The position numbers and the translations under genes were made by a program. Positions 35,898 through 46,746 of a stretch of 64,000 nucleotides of DNA are shown in pieces (positions within the stretch are counted from its first letter, which is position 1; every line of letters starts with the position of its first letter). This DNA is from Micromonospora ferruginea (lineage in GTDB: Bacteria; Actinomycetota; Actinomycetes; Mycobacteriales; Micromonosporaceae): positions 802,001-866,000 of the forward strand of contig NZ_CP059322.2 of assembly GCF_013694245.2 (NCBI RefSeq), read 5' to 3'. The notes beneath the pieces are model-generated. The model made no database searches. It saw only the letters and a list, made by a program, of their open reading frames with translations, and was not told where the DNA came from.

Positions 35898-36378
35898 CCC
35901 GACCGTGTCCGTCCGGGCGATGGCCCCGGCGGAGTTCGACCGCTGGCAGGACGAGCTGGCCGTGGAGTACGCGCGGGAGCACGTCACCGCCGGCAACTGG
36001 ACCGCCGAGGAGGGCCTCGGTCGGGCGCGGACGGCCATCGCCGCCCTGCTGCCGGACGGCATGGCCACCGTCGGCCAGCTCATCCTGGTCGGCGAGCTGG
36101 CCGACGGCACCCCGATCGGCCGGATCTGGATCAGCCTGACGCATCCGCGTGGCCTGCCCGACTGCGCCTTCATCCAGGACATCGAGGTGTCCACCGAGCA
36201 CCGCGGCAGAGGGCTGGGGCGGGCGCTGCTGGCGGCCGGCGAGCGGGTGGCCCGGGAGCGGGGTGCCCGGGCGCTGGAGCTGAACGTCTTCGGCGCCAAC
36301 GAGACGGCCGCGACGCTCTACCGCACGTCCGGCTACCGGGTGGTCACCCAGCAGATGCGCAAGGACCTGCTCGACTAG
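35890..36378 (+). CDS. GNAT-family N-acetyltransferase coupled to the conservon
   Basis: A 162-residue GNAT fold with the acetyl-CoA loop in DIEVSTEHRGRGLGRALLAA and the C-terminal FGANETAATLYRTSGYRVVT. The GTG at 35890 overlaps the end of cvnD by 8 nt, so it is probably co-translated. Acceptor unknown; its link to conservon signalling is positional only. Confidence 0.87.
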   Translation: MTDPTVSVRAMAPAEFDRWQDELAVEYAREHVTAGNWTAEEGLGRARTAIAALLPDGMATVGQLILVGELADGTPIGRIWISLTHPRGLPDCAFIQDIEVSTEHRGRGLGRALLAAGERVARERGARALELNVFGANETAATLYRTSGYRVVTQQMRKDLLD

Positions 36379-36419
36379 GGGCGCGCCGGCGCGGCCGGTG
36401 ACCGTGCGGCGTGGCGTCG

Positions 36420-37268
36420 TCAGAGGCGGGTGGCGGTGCGGACCAGGGCGGCCAGGGACCGCGACCGGCTGTGCGGCGGCCACGCGATCACCGTGGTCAC
36501 CGCCGGCGCGTCCGGCACCGGCACGGCGGTCAGGTCGGGGCGCAGGAGCGTCCGGCACGACTCGGGGAGCACCGCCGCGGCCCGGCCGAGCGCGATGAGC
36601 TGGAGCAGTTGGGCGTGGTCGCGGACCTCGGGCCCCGGCCCGTCCGGATACGAGCCGTCCCGGCGCGGCCAGCGCGGCAACGGCAGGTCGGGAAGCGCCT
36701 CCACGTCGGCCGACCGCAGGTGCGACCGGGCGGCCAGCGGGTGCGCCGCCGGCAACACCACGACCTGCTGCTCCGTCACCAGTTCCTCGGTGTCCAGGCC
36801 GGCCGTCGAGTCGAACGGCAGGTGCAGCAGCGCCACGTCGGCCCGCCCGTCACGCAGCAGCCGTTCCTGCTCCCCGACGCCGCACAGCAGCACCTCCACG
36901 GCCACCGCCTCGGGCTCGGCGGCGTAGGCGTCGAGCAGTTTCGGCAGCAGCTCGCTGGACGCGCCGGCCTTGCTGGCCAGCACCAGGCCGGGCCCGCCGC
37001 CGGCGGCGGACGCGGCACGTCGGGTGCGGCGGTCGGCGGCGGCCACCGCGTCCAACGCGGCCCGGCCCTCGCGCAGCAGCACCACGCCGGCCGGGGTCAG
37101 CGTGACGGACCGGCTGTCGCGGTCCAGCAGCGTCGCCCCGAGCCGCCGTTCGAGCTGCCGGATCGCCCGCGACAGCGGCGGCTGGGCGATGCCGAGGCGT
37201 CGCGCGGCACGCCCGAAGTGCAGCTCCTCGGCGACCGCGACGAAGTAGCGCAGCTCCCGCGTCTCCAT
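36420..37268 (-). CDS. LysR-family transcriptional regulator
   Basis: A 282-residue LysR protein. The N-terminal HTH is at about residues 1-60 (ELRYFVAVAEELHFGRAARR, then LGIAQPPLSRAIRQLERRLG), followed by the effector-binding domain (LPKLLDAYAAEPEAVAVEV). It is divergent from an SDR gene, and the 93-nt gap carries a symmetric T-N11-A site (37288-37306). It probably activates the SDR gene and represses itself; the inducer is unknown. Confidence 0.92.
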   Translation of the reverse strand: METRELRYFVAVAEELHFGRAARRLGIAQPPLSRAIRQLERRLGATLLDRDSRSVTLTPAGVVLLREGRAALDAVAAADRRTRRAASAAGGGPGLVLASKAGASSELLPKLLDAYAAEPEAVAVEVLLCGVGEQERLLRDGRADVALLHLPFDSTAGLDTEELVTEQQVVVLPAAHPLAARSHLRSADVEALPDLPLPRWPRRDGSYPDGPGPEVRDHAQLLQLIALGRAAAVLPESCRTLLRPDLTAVPVPDAPAVTTVIAWPPHSRSRSLAALVRTATRL

Positions 37269-37287
37269 CCGGCCACCGTACCCCGTT

Positions 37288-37306
37288 CGATACCCGCCGG
37301 GTATCG
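37288..37306. promoter_or_regulatory. LysR-type operator between the LysR and SDR genes
   Basis: Perfect inverted repeat CGATACCCG-C-CGGGTATCG. T37291 and A37303 are separated by 11 nt, the LysR consensus box. It lies between two divergent starts (37268 and 37362). Confidence 0.7.
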
Positions 37307-37361
37307 GCGGCTACCGAGACGGTGTTGGCCGGCGGCCGGCGGCGCGGACAGGATCGACCGC

Positions 37362-38093
37362 ATGAGCGAACGCACGACCGCGCTGGTGACCGGTGCGAAC
37401 AAGGGAATCGGGTACGAGATCGCGGCCGGCCTGGGCGCGCTCGGCTGGCAGGTGGGCGTCGGCGCCCGGGACGAGCAGCGCCGGGAGGCCGCCGTGGCGA
37501 AGCTGCGCGCGGACGGCGTGGACGCGTTCGGCGTACCGCTGGACGTGACCGACGACGCGAGCGTGGCCGCCGCCGTCGGCCTGCTCCGGGAGCGGGTCGG
37601 CGGCCTCGACGTGCTGGTGAACAACGCGGCCGTCACCGGCGGGACGCCGCAGCAGCCCGGCGGCGCGGACGTGGCGACCGTGCGGGCGGCGGTCGAGGTG
37701 AACGTGATCGGGGTCGTGCGGGTCGTGGAGGCGATGCTGCCGCTGCTGCGCCGCTCGGCGTCGCCCCGGATCGTCAACATGTCCAGCGGGGTCGGCTCGC
37801 TGACCCGGCAGAGCGCCTCCGCCGGGGATCGCCAGACCGGGCCGCTGTCGGTGGCCTACGCGCCGTCGAAGTCGATGCTCAACGCGGTGACCATCCAGTA
37901 CGCCCGGGCGCTGGCCGACACGAACATCCTGGTCAACGCCGCCTGCCCCGGCTACGTCGCGACGGACCTGAACGGCTTCAGCGGGGTGCGGACGCCGCAG
38001 CAGGGCGCGGCGATCGCGATCCGGCTCGCCACGCTGCCGGACGACGGGCCGACCGGCGGGTTCTTCGAGGACGCCGGCGTGGTGCCCTGGTGA
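37362..38093 (+). CDS. Short-chain dehydrogenase/reductase
   Basis: A 243-residue classical SDR: cofactor loop TGANKGIGYEIA, NNAA structural motif (VLVNNAAVTGG), catalytic Ser in IVNMSSGVGSL and Tyr-x3-Lys in VAYAPSKSMLNAV. The segment CPGYVATDLNGFSGVRTPQQ and the ending near GGFFEDAGVVPW match carbonyl-reductase-like SDRs. NADPH use is likely but not proven. The neighbouring divergent LysR gene is its probable regulator. Confidence 0.9.
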   Translation: MSERTTALVTGANKGIGYEIAAGLGALGWQVGVGARDEQRREAAVAKLRADGVDAFGVPLDVTDDASVAAAVGLLRERVGGLDVLVNNAAVTGGTPQQPGGADVATVRAAVEVNVIGVVRVVEAMLPLLRRSASPRIVNMSSGVGSLTRQSASAGDRQTGPLSVAYAPSKSMLNAVTIQYARALADTNILVNAACPGYVATDLNGFSGVRTPQQGAAIAIRLATLPDDGPTGGFFEDAGVVPW

Positions 38094-38133
38094 CGGCCGG
38101 GTCGGCGTCACGTGGGACGGGGTGGGCGGTGCC

Positions 38134-38610
38134 TCAGGTGACCGCCAGCAGCACGCCCTCGCCCTGCGTCGCGGCGGTGCGGTAGAACCGGCGCAGCTCG
38201 ACGAAGCTCGGCCAGAGATAGGTGTCGAACTCATCGTCGCCGTCGTGCCAGATGGCCGGGTAGATCCCCTCGTCGGTCATGGCGTCCGGGTCGAAGCGGG
38301 CGCGCAGCGTCGCCTCGTTGACCGCGTCGAGCCCGTCGGCCACCGCGCGGACGGCGTCCGGGGCGAGCAGCCGGGGCGGGCCGTAGCCGACGTCGTCGCC
38401 GATCGGCTCGCCGCCGAGGATCGCCGCCCCGGCGCCGTCGTCGGTGTCCCACGCGGTCCCGGTCAACAGGTAGTGCAGCCCGTGCCAGGATTTGTCCAGG
38501 TCGAGGAGGGGGTCGTCGCCGTGCAGCAGCGGCGCCACCGTCGTCGGGTCGGCCGCCGCCGCCGACAGTTCCGGGCCGGAGAGCCGGCGTCCAATCAAAA
38601 CCATGCCCAT
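38134..38610 (-). CDS. DUF1877 (YfbM-like) protein
   Basis: A 158-residue protein with the DUF1877 pattern: MGMVLIGRRLSGPELSA at the start, then LLDLDKSWHGLHYLLTG, GDDVGYGPPRLLAPDAVRAV and a C-terminal region ending in LRRFYRTAATQGEGVLL. The family is of unknown function and common in actinobacteria. It is convergent with the SDR gene, 40 nt away. Confidence 0.85.
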   Translation of the reverse strand: MGMVLIGRRLSGPELSAAAADPTTVAPLLHGDDPLLDLDKSWHGLHYLLTGTAWDTDDGAGAAILGGEPIGDDVGYGPPRLLAPDAVRAVADGLDAVNEATLRARFDPDAMTDEGIYPAIWHDGDDEFDTYLWPSFVELRRFYRTAATQGEGVLLAVT

Positions 38611-38648
38611 GGCGCGGCACGCTAGCGCGACGGTACGACGGTCGTGCC

Positions 38649-39059
38649 ATGATCGGCGGCGTGGCTACCGAGTCCCGGCACCTCAGCGTGCACATCGATC
38701 GCCCGGTGGCGGCGGTCTACGCGTTCGTGGCCGACCCGGCCAACCTGCCGCGCTGGGCGCCCGGCCTGGGTGGCTCGGTGACCCGTGACGGCGACGACTG
38801 GTTCGTGGACACCCCCGAGGGGCGGGCGCGGCTGACGTTCGCCCCGGCCAACGACTACGGCGTGCTCGACCATGAGGTGCACACGCCGGCCGGTGAGACG
38901 GTGTACGTGCCGCTGCGTGCCGTCGCCGACGGCGAGGGCACCGAGGTGGTGTTCAGCCTGCGTCGAGGACCGGGCATGAGCGACGCCGACTTCGAGCGGG
39001 ACACCGCGCTGGTCCAGGGCGACCTGGCCCGGCTCAAGGCGGTGCTGGAGGAGATGTAA
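38649..39059 (+). CDS. SRPBCC / polyketide-cyclase-like protein
   Basis: A 136-residue START-like fold: VHIDRPVAAVYAFVADPANL opens the family, followed by beta strands (DWFVDTPEGRARLTF, EVVFSLRRGPGMS) and a long C-terminal helix. Such proteins bind hydrophobic ligands; the ligand is unknown. The ATG at 38649 and the GTG at 38661 are both possible starts. Its TAA is the first base region of a 48-bp palindrome that ends transcription. Confidence 0.82.
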   Translation: MIGGVATESRHLSVHIDRPVAAVYAFVADPANLPRWAPGLGGSVTRDGDDWFVDTPEGRARLTFAPANDYGVLDHEVHTPAGETVYVPLRAVADGEGTEVVFSLRRGPGMSDADFERDTALVQGDLARLKAVLEEM

Positions 39060-39106
39060 GGAGGGGCCCCTTGTTAACAGACGTCTGTTAACAAGGGGCC
39101 CCTCCT
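39059..39106. terminator. 48-bp perfect palindrome, two-way terminator (GTTAAC repeat, locus 2)
   Basis: Two 24-base arms, AGGAGGGGCCCCTTGTTAAC then AGAC on each side, are perfect complements centred at 39082/39083. The palindrome overlaps the SRPBCC stop and sits 12 nt from the end of acn, so it can stop both convergent genes. The unit matches the GTTAA-GGGGCCCC repeats at 27872 and 46747. Confidence 0.8.
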
Positions 39107-39118
39107 AACCACAAAACC

Positions 39119-41959
<2,841 letters not shown>

Positions 41960-42062
41960 GTCGTACTCCTTCACACCAGCGACCGTGAGTAGTCCTGAGC
42001 AGTTTGTCGCACCGACCGGGGCGCCGCCGTGCTTAGGCGACACTTACCTGCGTCGGTCTCTA

Positions 42063-42084
42063 CAAAACCGTACGTCCGTCTTGC
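42063..42084. promoter_or_regulatory. Probable AcnR operator in the acn promoter
   Basis: CAAAACCGTACGTCCGTCTTGC matches the 22-bp palindrome in front of acnR (24835-24856) in all but a few positions. On the minus strand a promoter TTGCGC (42095-42090), 17-nt spacer and TACGGT (42072-42067) is covered by this site over spacer and -10, the arrangement expected for a repressor. Confidence 0.68.
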
Positions 42085-42130
42085 TATTCGCGCAACCTCG
42101 TGCCACGCTGCGGGACGAGGAGGTGCCACC

Positions 42131-42502
42131 ATGATCCACCACGTCCTGCTGGCCTGCCCGCGCGGCTCCGAGGACCTCTCCCGCTCCTTCTACGCCGGGC
42201 TGCTCGGCCTCACCGAGAAGCCCAAACCCCCGGCCCTCGCCGCCCGCGGCGGTTGCTGGTTCACCGGGTACGACGCCGAGCTGCACCTCGGCGTCGAGGA
42301 CGACTTCGTGCCCGCCCGCAAGGCCCACCCGGCGCTGGTCCGCACCGACCTGGACGACCTCGCCGCCCGCCTCGACGCCGCCGGCCACGCCGTGACCTGG
42401 GGCGACGACGAGATTCCCGGGATGCGGCGGTTCCACACGCACGACCCGCACGGCAACCGGCTGGAGTTCCTGGCACCCACGGGCGGAGGTCCGCGCGGGT
42501 AG
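42131..42502 (+). CDS. VOC (glyoxalase/bleomycin-resistance) family protein
   Basis: A 123-residue single vicinal-oxygen-chelate domain: MIHHVLLACP opens the beta-alpha-beta unit, ARGGCWFTGYDAELHLGVED and FHTHDPHGNRLEFLAP close it with the typical metal-site His/Glu. Substrate unknown. GAGGAGGTG precedes the ATG. It is divergent from acnA and 9 nt before the DedA gene. Confidence 0.88.
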   Translation: MIHHVLLACPRGSEDLSRSFYAGLLGLTEKPKPPALAARGGCWFTGYDAELHLGVEDDFVPARKAHPALVRTDLDDLAARLDAAGHAVTWGDDEIPGMRRFHTHDPHGNRLEFLAPTGGGPRG

Positions 42503-42511
42503 TGTCGAGGC

Positions 42512-43168
42512 GTGGTCGACGTGCAGCACTGGCTCTCCGCGCTACCCCCGGGCGTGATCTACCTGATCGTCGCCGGGGTGATCGGCGTCGAGAGCATGGG
42601 CGTCCCACTGCCCGGCGAGATCGTGCTGGTCAGCTCCGCCCTGCTGGCCGCCACCGGGGTGGTCCAGCCCGAGTGGGTGGCCGCCGCCGCCGCGACCGGC
42701 GCGATCGTCGGCGACTCAATCGGGTACGCGGTGGGCCGCCGCGGTGGCCGGCCGCTGCTGGAACGGCTGGGCCGGCGCTTCCCCAAGCACCTCGGCCCGG
42801 CCCACCTGGCCCGCGCCGAGCAGAGCTTCGCCCGCCACGGCGTCTGGGCGGTCTTCTTCGGGCGGTTCGTCGCGCTGCTGCGCATCCTCGCCGGCCCGCT
42901 GGCCGGGGCGCTGCACGTGCCGTACCGCCGGTTCCTGGTGGCAAACGCGGCCGGCGGCCTGGTCTGGGCCTTCGGCACCACCTACCTGCTGTTCTACCTC
43001 GGGCGGGCCGCCGAGCACTGGCTCAAGGACATCTCCTGGGCCGGGCTGGTGCTCGCCGTGCTGGCCGGCCTGGTCAGCACCTGGTGGCTGCGCCGCCGCG
43101 CGAAGCGACTGGGCCCGGTCGAGACGCCGCCCGACCAGGTCGAGCCGGTCGGCGCCACGGAACGCTGA
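42512..43168 (+). CDS. DedA-family membrane protein
   Basis: A 218-residue membrane protein with the DedA/VTT motifs GVESMGVPLPGEIVLVSSAL and FFGRFVALLRILAGPLAGAL and about five hydrophobic segments. DedA proteins act in undecaprenyl-phosphate or phospholipid flipping and membrane homeostasis. TAGTGT (42500-42505) ends 6 nt before the GTG, overlapping the VOC stop, so it may have its own leaderless transcript. Confidence 0.9.
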   Translation: MVDVQHWLSALPPGVIYLIVAGVIGVESMGVPLPGEIVLVSSALLAATGVVQPEWVAAAAATGAIVGDSIGYAVGRRGGRPLLERLGRRFPKHLGPAHLARAEQSFARHGVWAVFFGRFVALLRILAGPLAGALHVPYRRFLVANAAGGLVWAFGTTYLLFYLGRAAEHWLKDISWAGLVLAVLAGLVSTWWLRRRAKRLGPVETPPDQVEPVGATER

Positions 43169-43175
43169 GACGCAG

Positions 43176-43209
43176 GAAGGGCCCGTCCCCTGGTGGGGTC
43201 GGGCCCTTC
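43176..43209. terminator. Two-way terminator between the DedA and C39-like protease genes
   Basis: The stem GAAGGGCCCG/CGGGCCCTTC continues, after one T-T mismatch, as CCCC/GGGG around a TGGT loop. It lies between two convergent genes, 7 nt after one and 18 nt from the other, and is followed on the plus strand by TGTGTGTGTG. Confidence 0.8.
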
Positions 43210-43227
43210 GTGTGTGTGTGGGGGGTG

Positions 43228-43875
43228 TCAGCGGGTGCTGTAGCCGCGGGTGGCGATCCAGTCGGCGAGGTTGTCGACGGTGATGCGGTAGGAGGCGGTG
43301 TTCGGGTTGGCGCTGTCGGCGATGGTGACGGTTTCGCCGTTGTTCTGGTAGCCGACGACGCTGATGTAGTGGCCGCCTTCGAAGGAGTGGGTGGTGCCGT
43401 CGGTGTCGGTGGTGGTGCCGGCGATGTTGGCGACCACGGCGCGTCCGTCGTCGACGGTGTGGACGATGTCGGCGCGCAGCTTGTCGGTCTGGGTGTTGTC
43501 GGCCTTGGGGCTGCGGATCTCGACGGAGCGGTAGGGCTTGCCGGTTTCCTTGTTCAGGACCGGGGTGATGTCGTTGATGCTGTTGGTGCCGTTCTCGGTG
43601 GTGCCCATCTCCTTGGCCATGGCGTCGACGTCGATGTTCTTGCCCAGGACGCTGATGGCGTTGCGGGCGGCGGCGGGGCCGCAGTAGTAGAAGTTCGGCT
43701 GTGCCTCGTAGCGCACGTTCAGCTCCCGCTCGCCGTGACCCTTGCGGTCGGCGACGACGGTGCTCTTCTCGGCCGGGGCGGCGTGGGCGGCGATGGCGGG
43801 CCCGGCGATACCGCCGGCGGTGGCGGCGATACCGGCAGCGGTCAGCACGGTGTTACGCAGCAGGGTGGTAGCCAT
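43228..43875 (-). CDS. Secreted C39-like cysteine peptidase
   Basis: A 215-residue exported protein: signal peptide in residues 1-34 (TLLRNTVLTAAGIAATAGGI, ending AHAAPA), then a papain-like Peptidase_C39_2 domain with Cys in NFYYCGPAAARNAIS, His in FEGGHYISVVGYQNNG and Asp/Asn in IADSANPNTASYR. GGGAGG precedes the ATG by 8 nt. The mature N-terminus contains a charged DRKGHGERELNVRYEAQPN segment. It could process secreted peptides or proteins; the target is unknown. Confidence 0.88.
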   Translation of the reverse strand: MATTLLRNTVLTAAGIAATAGGIAGPAIAAHAAPAEKSTVVADRKGHGERELNVRYEAQPNFYYCGPAAARNAISVLGKNIDVDAMAKEMGTTENGTNSINDITPVLNKETGKPYRSVEIRSPKADNTQTDKLRADIVHTVDDGRAVVANIAGTTTDTDGTTHSFEGGHYISVVGYQNNGETVTIADSANPNTASYRITVDNLADWIATRGYSTR

Positions 43876-44017
43876 GATGGTTGCCTCCCAAGGGGGGTGA
43901 CGCGGCAGGGGTTGCCGCGAGAGAGGGGGTAAGTCTTGGCGGGGTGGGCTCGGCGGCCGGTTGGCCTGCTCGGGGCCCGTACGCCGGGGCCACGGGGGTG
44001 GCCTGCTCGGCGGCTCA

Positions 44018-44121
44018 GGGGGATGTAACGACGGCCGGTGGCCGGTCATTCCGACGCCTGCCGGGCCGAGGGCTCGGCGGCCCGGGGGATGTAACGACGG
44101 CCGGTGGCCGGGCATTCCGAC
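44018..44121. repeat. Two direct copies of a 38-bp unit, 66 bp apart
   Basis: GGGGGATGTAACGACGGCCG... occurs at 44018-44055 and 44084-44121 with one mismatch. It lies in the 765-nt gene-free stretch 43876-44640. That stretch also holds the 48-bp palindrome at 44272-44319 and otherwise nothing I can support; open frames there look like GC-rich chance frames. Confidence 0.75.
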
Positions 44122-44271
44122 CGGGGCTGCCGGCGGCCAGGGGCCGGGCTCCACGCGGTCTGCCAGGTATAACGCCCCACCCCCGGCGACGATTCCGCCA
44201 CCACGATGACGCCCACCACCGCCGATCCGGACATCAGCGCCGTGCGGCCCAAGCGGGATCGACCAATCGTG

Positions 44272-44319
44272 GATCTTGGTATGAAACGGCCCCCGGAGGG
44301 GCGGGTTCGCACCAAGATC
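44272..44319. repeat. 48-bp dispersed palindromic element, copy 2
   Basis: Outer arms GATCTTGGT (44272-44280) and ACCAAGATC (44311-44319) surround GAAACGGCCCCC and GGAGGGGC. The length and the order of parts equal copy 1 at 8579-8626, with substitutions mostly in the inner loop. Confidence 0.75.
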
Positions 44320-44640
44320 TCCACGTCTCCCAACGCTCGGACAACTGTGACACCCATGGGGTGGACGTGCCCGACTCCGACGATGGGTGCGGCCGCGGCG
44401 GAACGGCGCCGATGCGGCGGCACGGTGATATGGCGGTCGTCGTCCCGACCGCGTCGGATGTCCGGATTTCGTAGCGGGGCCGGACTCGACGGGCGCGAGC
44501 CGGCCGGGCGGACACCGACGCGGGGGAGCGGCGTGGAACGCCGTGGGCGCCGCGAGGCGACGCGACACCCCACGCCTTCCACCGATCGGACCCGGACCGG
44601 CGGCACGCGACGCGGCCGAGCGCCGCCGGGTCTGGTCGGC

Positions 44641-45387
44641 TCAGTCGGAGGTGAGCAGGTCGAACAACGCGTCGCGGGCGGCACGGACGGCGGTTCGTGA
44701 CTCCTCGGTGTGGTCCAGGGCGTCGAACCCGTGCTGACCGTTCGGCACGTCGACGATCCGCACGGGCGTACCGTGCCGGGTGGCGACGGCCAGGAACGCC
44801 CCGGCGCTCGACGCGACCTCGGGTCGGTCCCGCCCGACCCGGGTCAGCACCAGCGGCACCGCCCGGCTCGCGCCCACCGGCGCGCCGGCGGCGTCGAGGG
44901 CGTCGATCGGGTGGAAGCGCGGGTCGACCGGCGGCCACTCGGCCAGGGGCGCCAGCAGCGGATAGGTCGCGGCGAGCCCTCGCAGCCAGCGGGGTGGGTC
45001 GCGCAGCCAGTCGCCGAGCAGCAGGCCGGCGCCGGAGAAGAACCAGAGCGCGAGCCGGTCCGGGTCGACGCGGGGGTCGGCGCGGAGCAGGTCGGCCGTG
45101 CCGGCGACGCGGTCCGCGACCGTGGTCAGGTCGTCGGGGTGCGCCACGGTGAGCCGGGGGATCGCGGCCACCATGCCGCGTTCGGCGAGCAGGGCGCCGT
45201 AGCCGCGGTAGAGCGGCCAGTCCCGCGCGTCGGGTGCGTCCGGTGGTCCGGGCACACCGTGCACCACCACGACGGCCGGTCGGCGGCCGTCGCCGGTCGG
45301 CAGGTGCAGGTCGACGTCGCCGTGCCGCTCCACCGGCGCGGGTGGGGGATCGAGAACAAACTGTGTCTCCCAGAAACTGTTTCCCAT
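44641..45387 (-). CDS. Alpha/beta hydrolase (dienelactone-hydrolase-like)
   Basis: A 248-residue alpha/beta hydrolase: VVVVHGVPGPP forms the oxyanion region, the nucleophile elbow is LWFFSGAGLLLG, an F-x-S-x-G-like variant, and the catalytic His is in NGQHGFDALD. An acidic residue is expected near LVLTRVGRDRPEV. Substrate unknown. TACCAT on the minus strand (45400-45395) ends 7 nt before the ATG, which indicates a leaderless mRNA and fixes the start. Confidence 0.82.
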   Translation of the reverse strand: MGNSFWETQFVLDPPPAPVERHGDVDLHLPTGDGRRPAVVVVHGVPGPPDAPDARDWPLYRGYGALLAERGMVAAIPRLTVAHPDDLTTVADRVAGTADLLRADPRVDPDRLALWFFSGAGLLLGDWLRDPPRWLRGLAATYPLLAPLAEWPPVDPRFHPIDALDAAGAPVGASRAVPLVLTRVGRDRPEVASSAGAFLAVATRHGTPVRIVDVPNGQHGFDALDHTEESRTAVRAARDALFDLLTSD

Positions 45388-45440
45388 CAGGACGATGGTA
45401 GGGCAGCACCTCGCCGTGCGCCGCCCCGGAACGCCGCCGA

Positions 45441-45608
45441 TCAGGAGGACGAGGCCTTGGCGTGCCGCTCGCGCAGCCGATCCCGGATCTCCTCCGGGGT
45501 GTACGCCCGGCGCTGCCGTTCCGCCCGGGCCACCACCACGCCCGTCGCCGCCACGCCGGCGAGACCGGCCAGCCCGAGCAGCTTCCACCACCGCATCCGT
45601 TGCCGCAT
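45441..45608 (-). CDS. Small single-pass membrane protein (55 aa)
   Basis: A 55-residue protein: basic start (MRQRMRWWKLL), a hydrophobic helix (GLAGLAGVAATGVVVA) and a cytosolic helical tail (AYTPEEIRDRLRERHAKA). No family is recognised. It is divergent from the YiiX-like gene, with 19 nt between the two starts, so their promoters must overlap. A real short gene is likely from its clean membrane-protein pattern. Confidence 0.65.
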   Translation of the reverse strand: MRQRMRWWKLLGLAGLAGVAATGVVVARAERQRRAYTPEEIRDRLRERHAKASSS

Positions 45609-45627
45609 CGGCTTAGGGTAGTCCTCC

Positions 45628-46302
45628 ATGAGCATCAGCCTGGACGAGGCCGTGGAGCTGACCCGTACCGGAGATCTGTGGGTGTTCCGCGGGCGCAGCG
45701 TGCCCGACCGCGCCATCCAGTTCACCACCAACAGTCCGGTCAACCACGTGGGCATGGCGGTGGTGCTGGACGACATGCCGCCGCTGATGTGGCACGCCGA
45801 GCTGGGCCGCTCGCTGCCGGACATGTGGACCGGCGCCCGCCAGCGCGGCGTGCAGTTGCACGACCTGCGCGACGCGGTCTGCGTGTGGGCCAATCGGTAC
45901 GGCCAGCGCGGCTGGCTGCGCCAGCTCGAACCACCCGCCGACACCACGATGGAGGAGGCGGTGCTGCGTACCGTGGCGCGGCTCGACGGCACGCCGTTCC
46001 CGTCCACCGCGCAGCTCGCCTGGCGGTGGGCCCGGGGCCGGGTGCCGCAGCTACGCCGGCCGTCCATGTCGGACGCCGACCGGACGCCCGACGACGGCGG
46101 GAGGACGGCGCGCGACCGGGCGCTGGAGACCGCGTACTGCGCCGAGGTGGTGGCGGTGACGTACGAGGCGATGGGGCTCCTGCCGGCCGGGCGGCGGCCC
46201 AACTGGTACGACCCGGGGCGGTTCTGGAGCGGCGACGACCTGGCACTGACCGGCGGCGCCCAGCTCGGTGCGGAGATCGAGGTTCGCATCCCGCCCCGCT
46301 GA
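45628..46302 (+). CDS. YiiX/YebB-like permuted papain-fold enzyme (peptidase C92 type)
   Basis: A 224-residue protein with the permuted NlpC/P60 pattern: His early in NSPVNHVGMAVVLDD, an acidic/polar residue in MWHAELGRSL and the Cys late in ETAYCAEVVAVTYEAMGL. The order His then Cys is typical of YiiX/YaeF lipid or peptide hydrolases. No signal peptide is seen. TAGGGT (45614-45619) is 8 nt before the ATG. Substrate unknown. Confidence 0.78.
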   Translation: MSISLDEAVELTRTGDLWVFRGRSVPDRAIQFTTNSPVNHVGMAVVLDDMPPLMWHAELGRSLPDMWTGARQRGVQLHDLRDAVCVWANRYGQRGWLRQLEPPADTTMEEAVLRTVARLDGTPFPSTAQLAWRWARGRVPQLRRPSMSDADRTPDDGGRTARDRALETAYCAEVVAVTYEAMGLLPAGRRPNWYDPGRFWSGDDLALTGGAQLGAEIEVRIPPR

Positions 46303-46330
46303 CCAGGTTTGCCGAGGTCGCGGGCCGGTA

Positions 46331-46732
46331 ATGGAAGCCGGTGTGACGGCTTCCACCGACCTCGACACGCTCACCGACTTCTTCGACCGGTACGGCGTGG
46401 CGCTGACCAGCGCCGACGTGCCGGCCCTCGCCGGCTGCTACGCCCTGCCCGGGCTGGTGGTCGCCGACACCTACAGCTTCTCGTTCGCCTCGCCGGCGTC
46501 GGTGGCGCTGAGCTTCGTCGGCGCCGCGCCCGACTACCAGGAGCGGGAGCTGATCGCCGCGAACGCGCAGATCGAGGACGTGCAGCAGGTGTCCGCGCTG
46601 CTCACCGAGGTCGCGGTGCGGTGGGAGTTCCTGGACAGCCAGGGCCGGGCGGTGCCCGGTGAGCGCTACCGATACCTGCTGCGGGCCACCGACGAGGGCC
46701 CGGCCATCTGCACCGTCATCCGCACCGCCTGA
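46331..46732 (+). CDS. SnoaL/NTF2-like protein
   Basis: A 133-residue cone-shaped alpha+beta fold: helix TLTDFFDRYGVALTSADVPA followed by strands GCYALPGLVVADTYS, VAVRWEFLDSQGRAV and YRYLLRATDEG. Family members are small enzymes or ligand binders; no catalytic residues are evident. The GTG at 46343, with GGAAG 5 nt upstream, is an equally good start (129 aa). Confidence 0.75.
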   Translation: MEAGVTASTDLDTLTDFFDRYGVALTSADVPALAGCYALPGLVVADTYSFSFASPASVALSFVGAAPDYQERELIAANAQIEDVQQVSALLTEVAVRWEFLDSQGRAVPGERYRYLLRATDEGPAICTVIRTA

Positions 46733-46746
46733 CCCGGAATCCAGGT

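Noticed and set aside
36411..37361. Longer plus-strand gene joined to the SDR at 37362
   Set aside because: The extension is antisense to the LysR gene and crosses its operator; the SDR homology begins at the ATG at 37362.
44018..44121. CRISPR-like repeats
   Set aside because: Only two units, 66 bp apart, no further spacers and no cas genes in the window.
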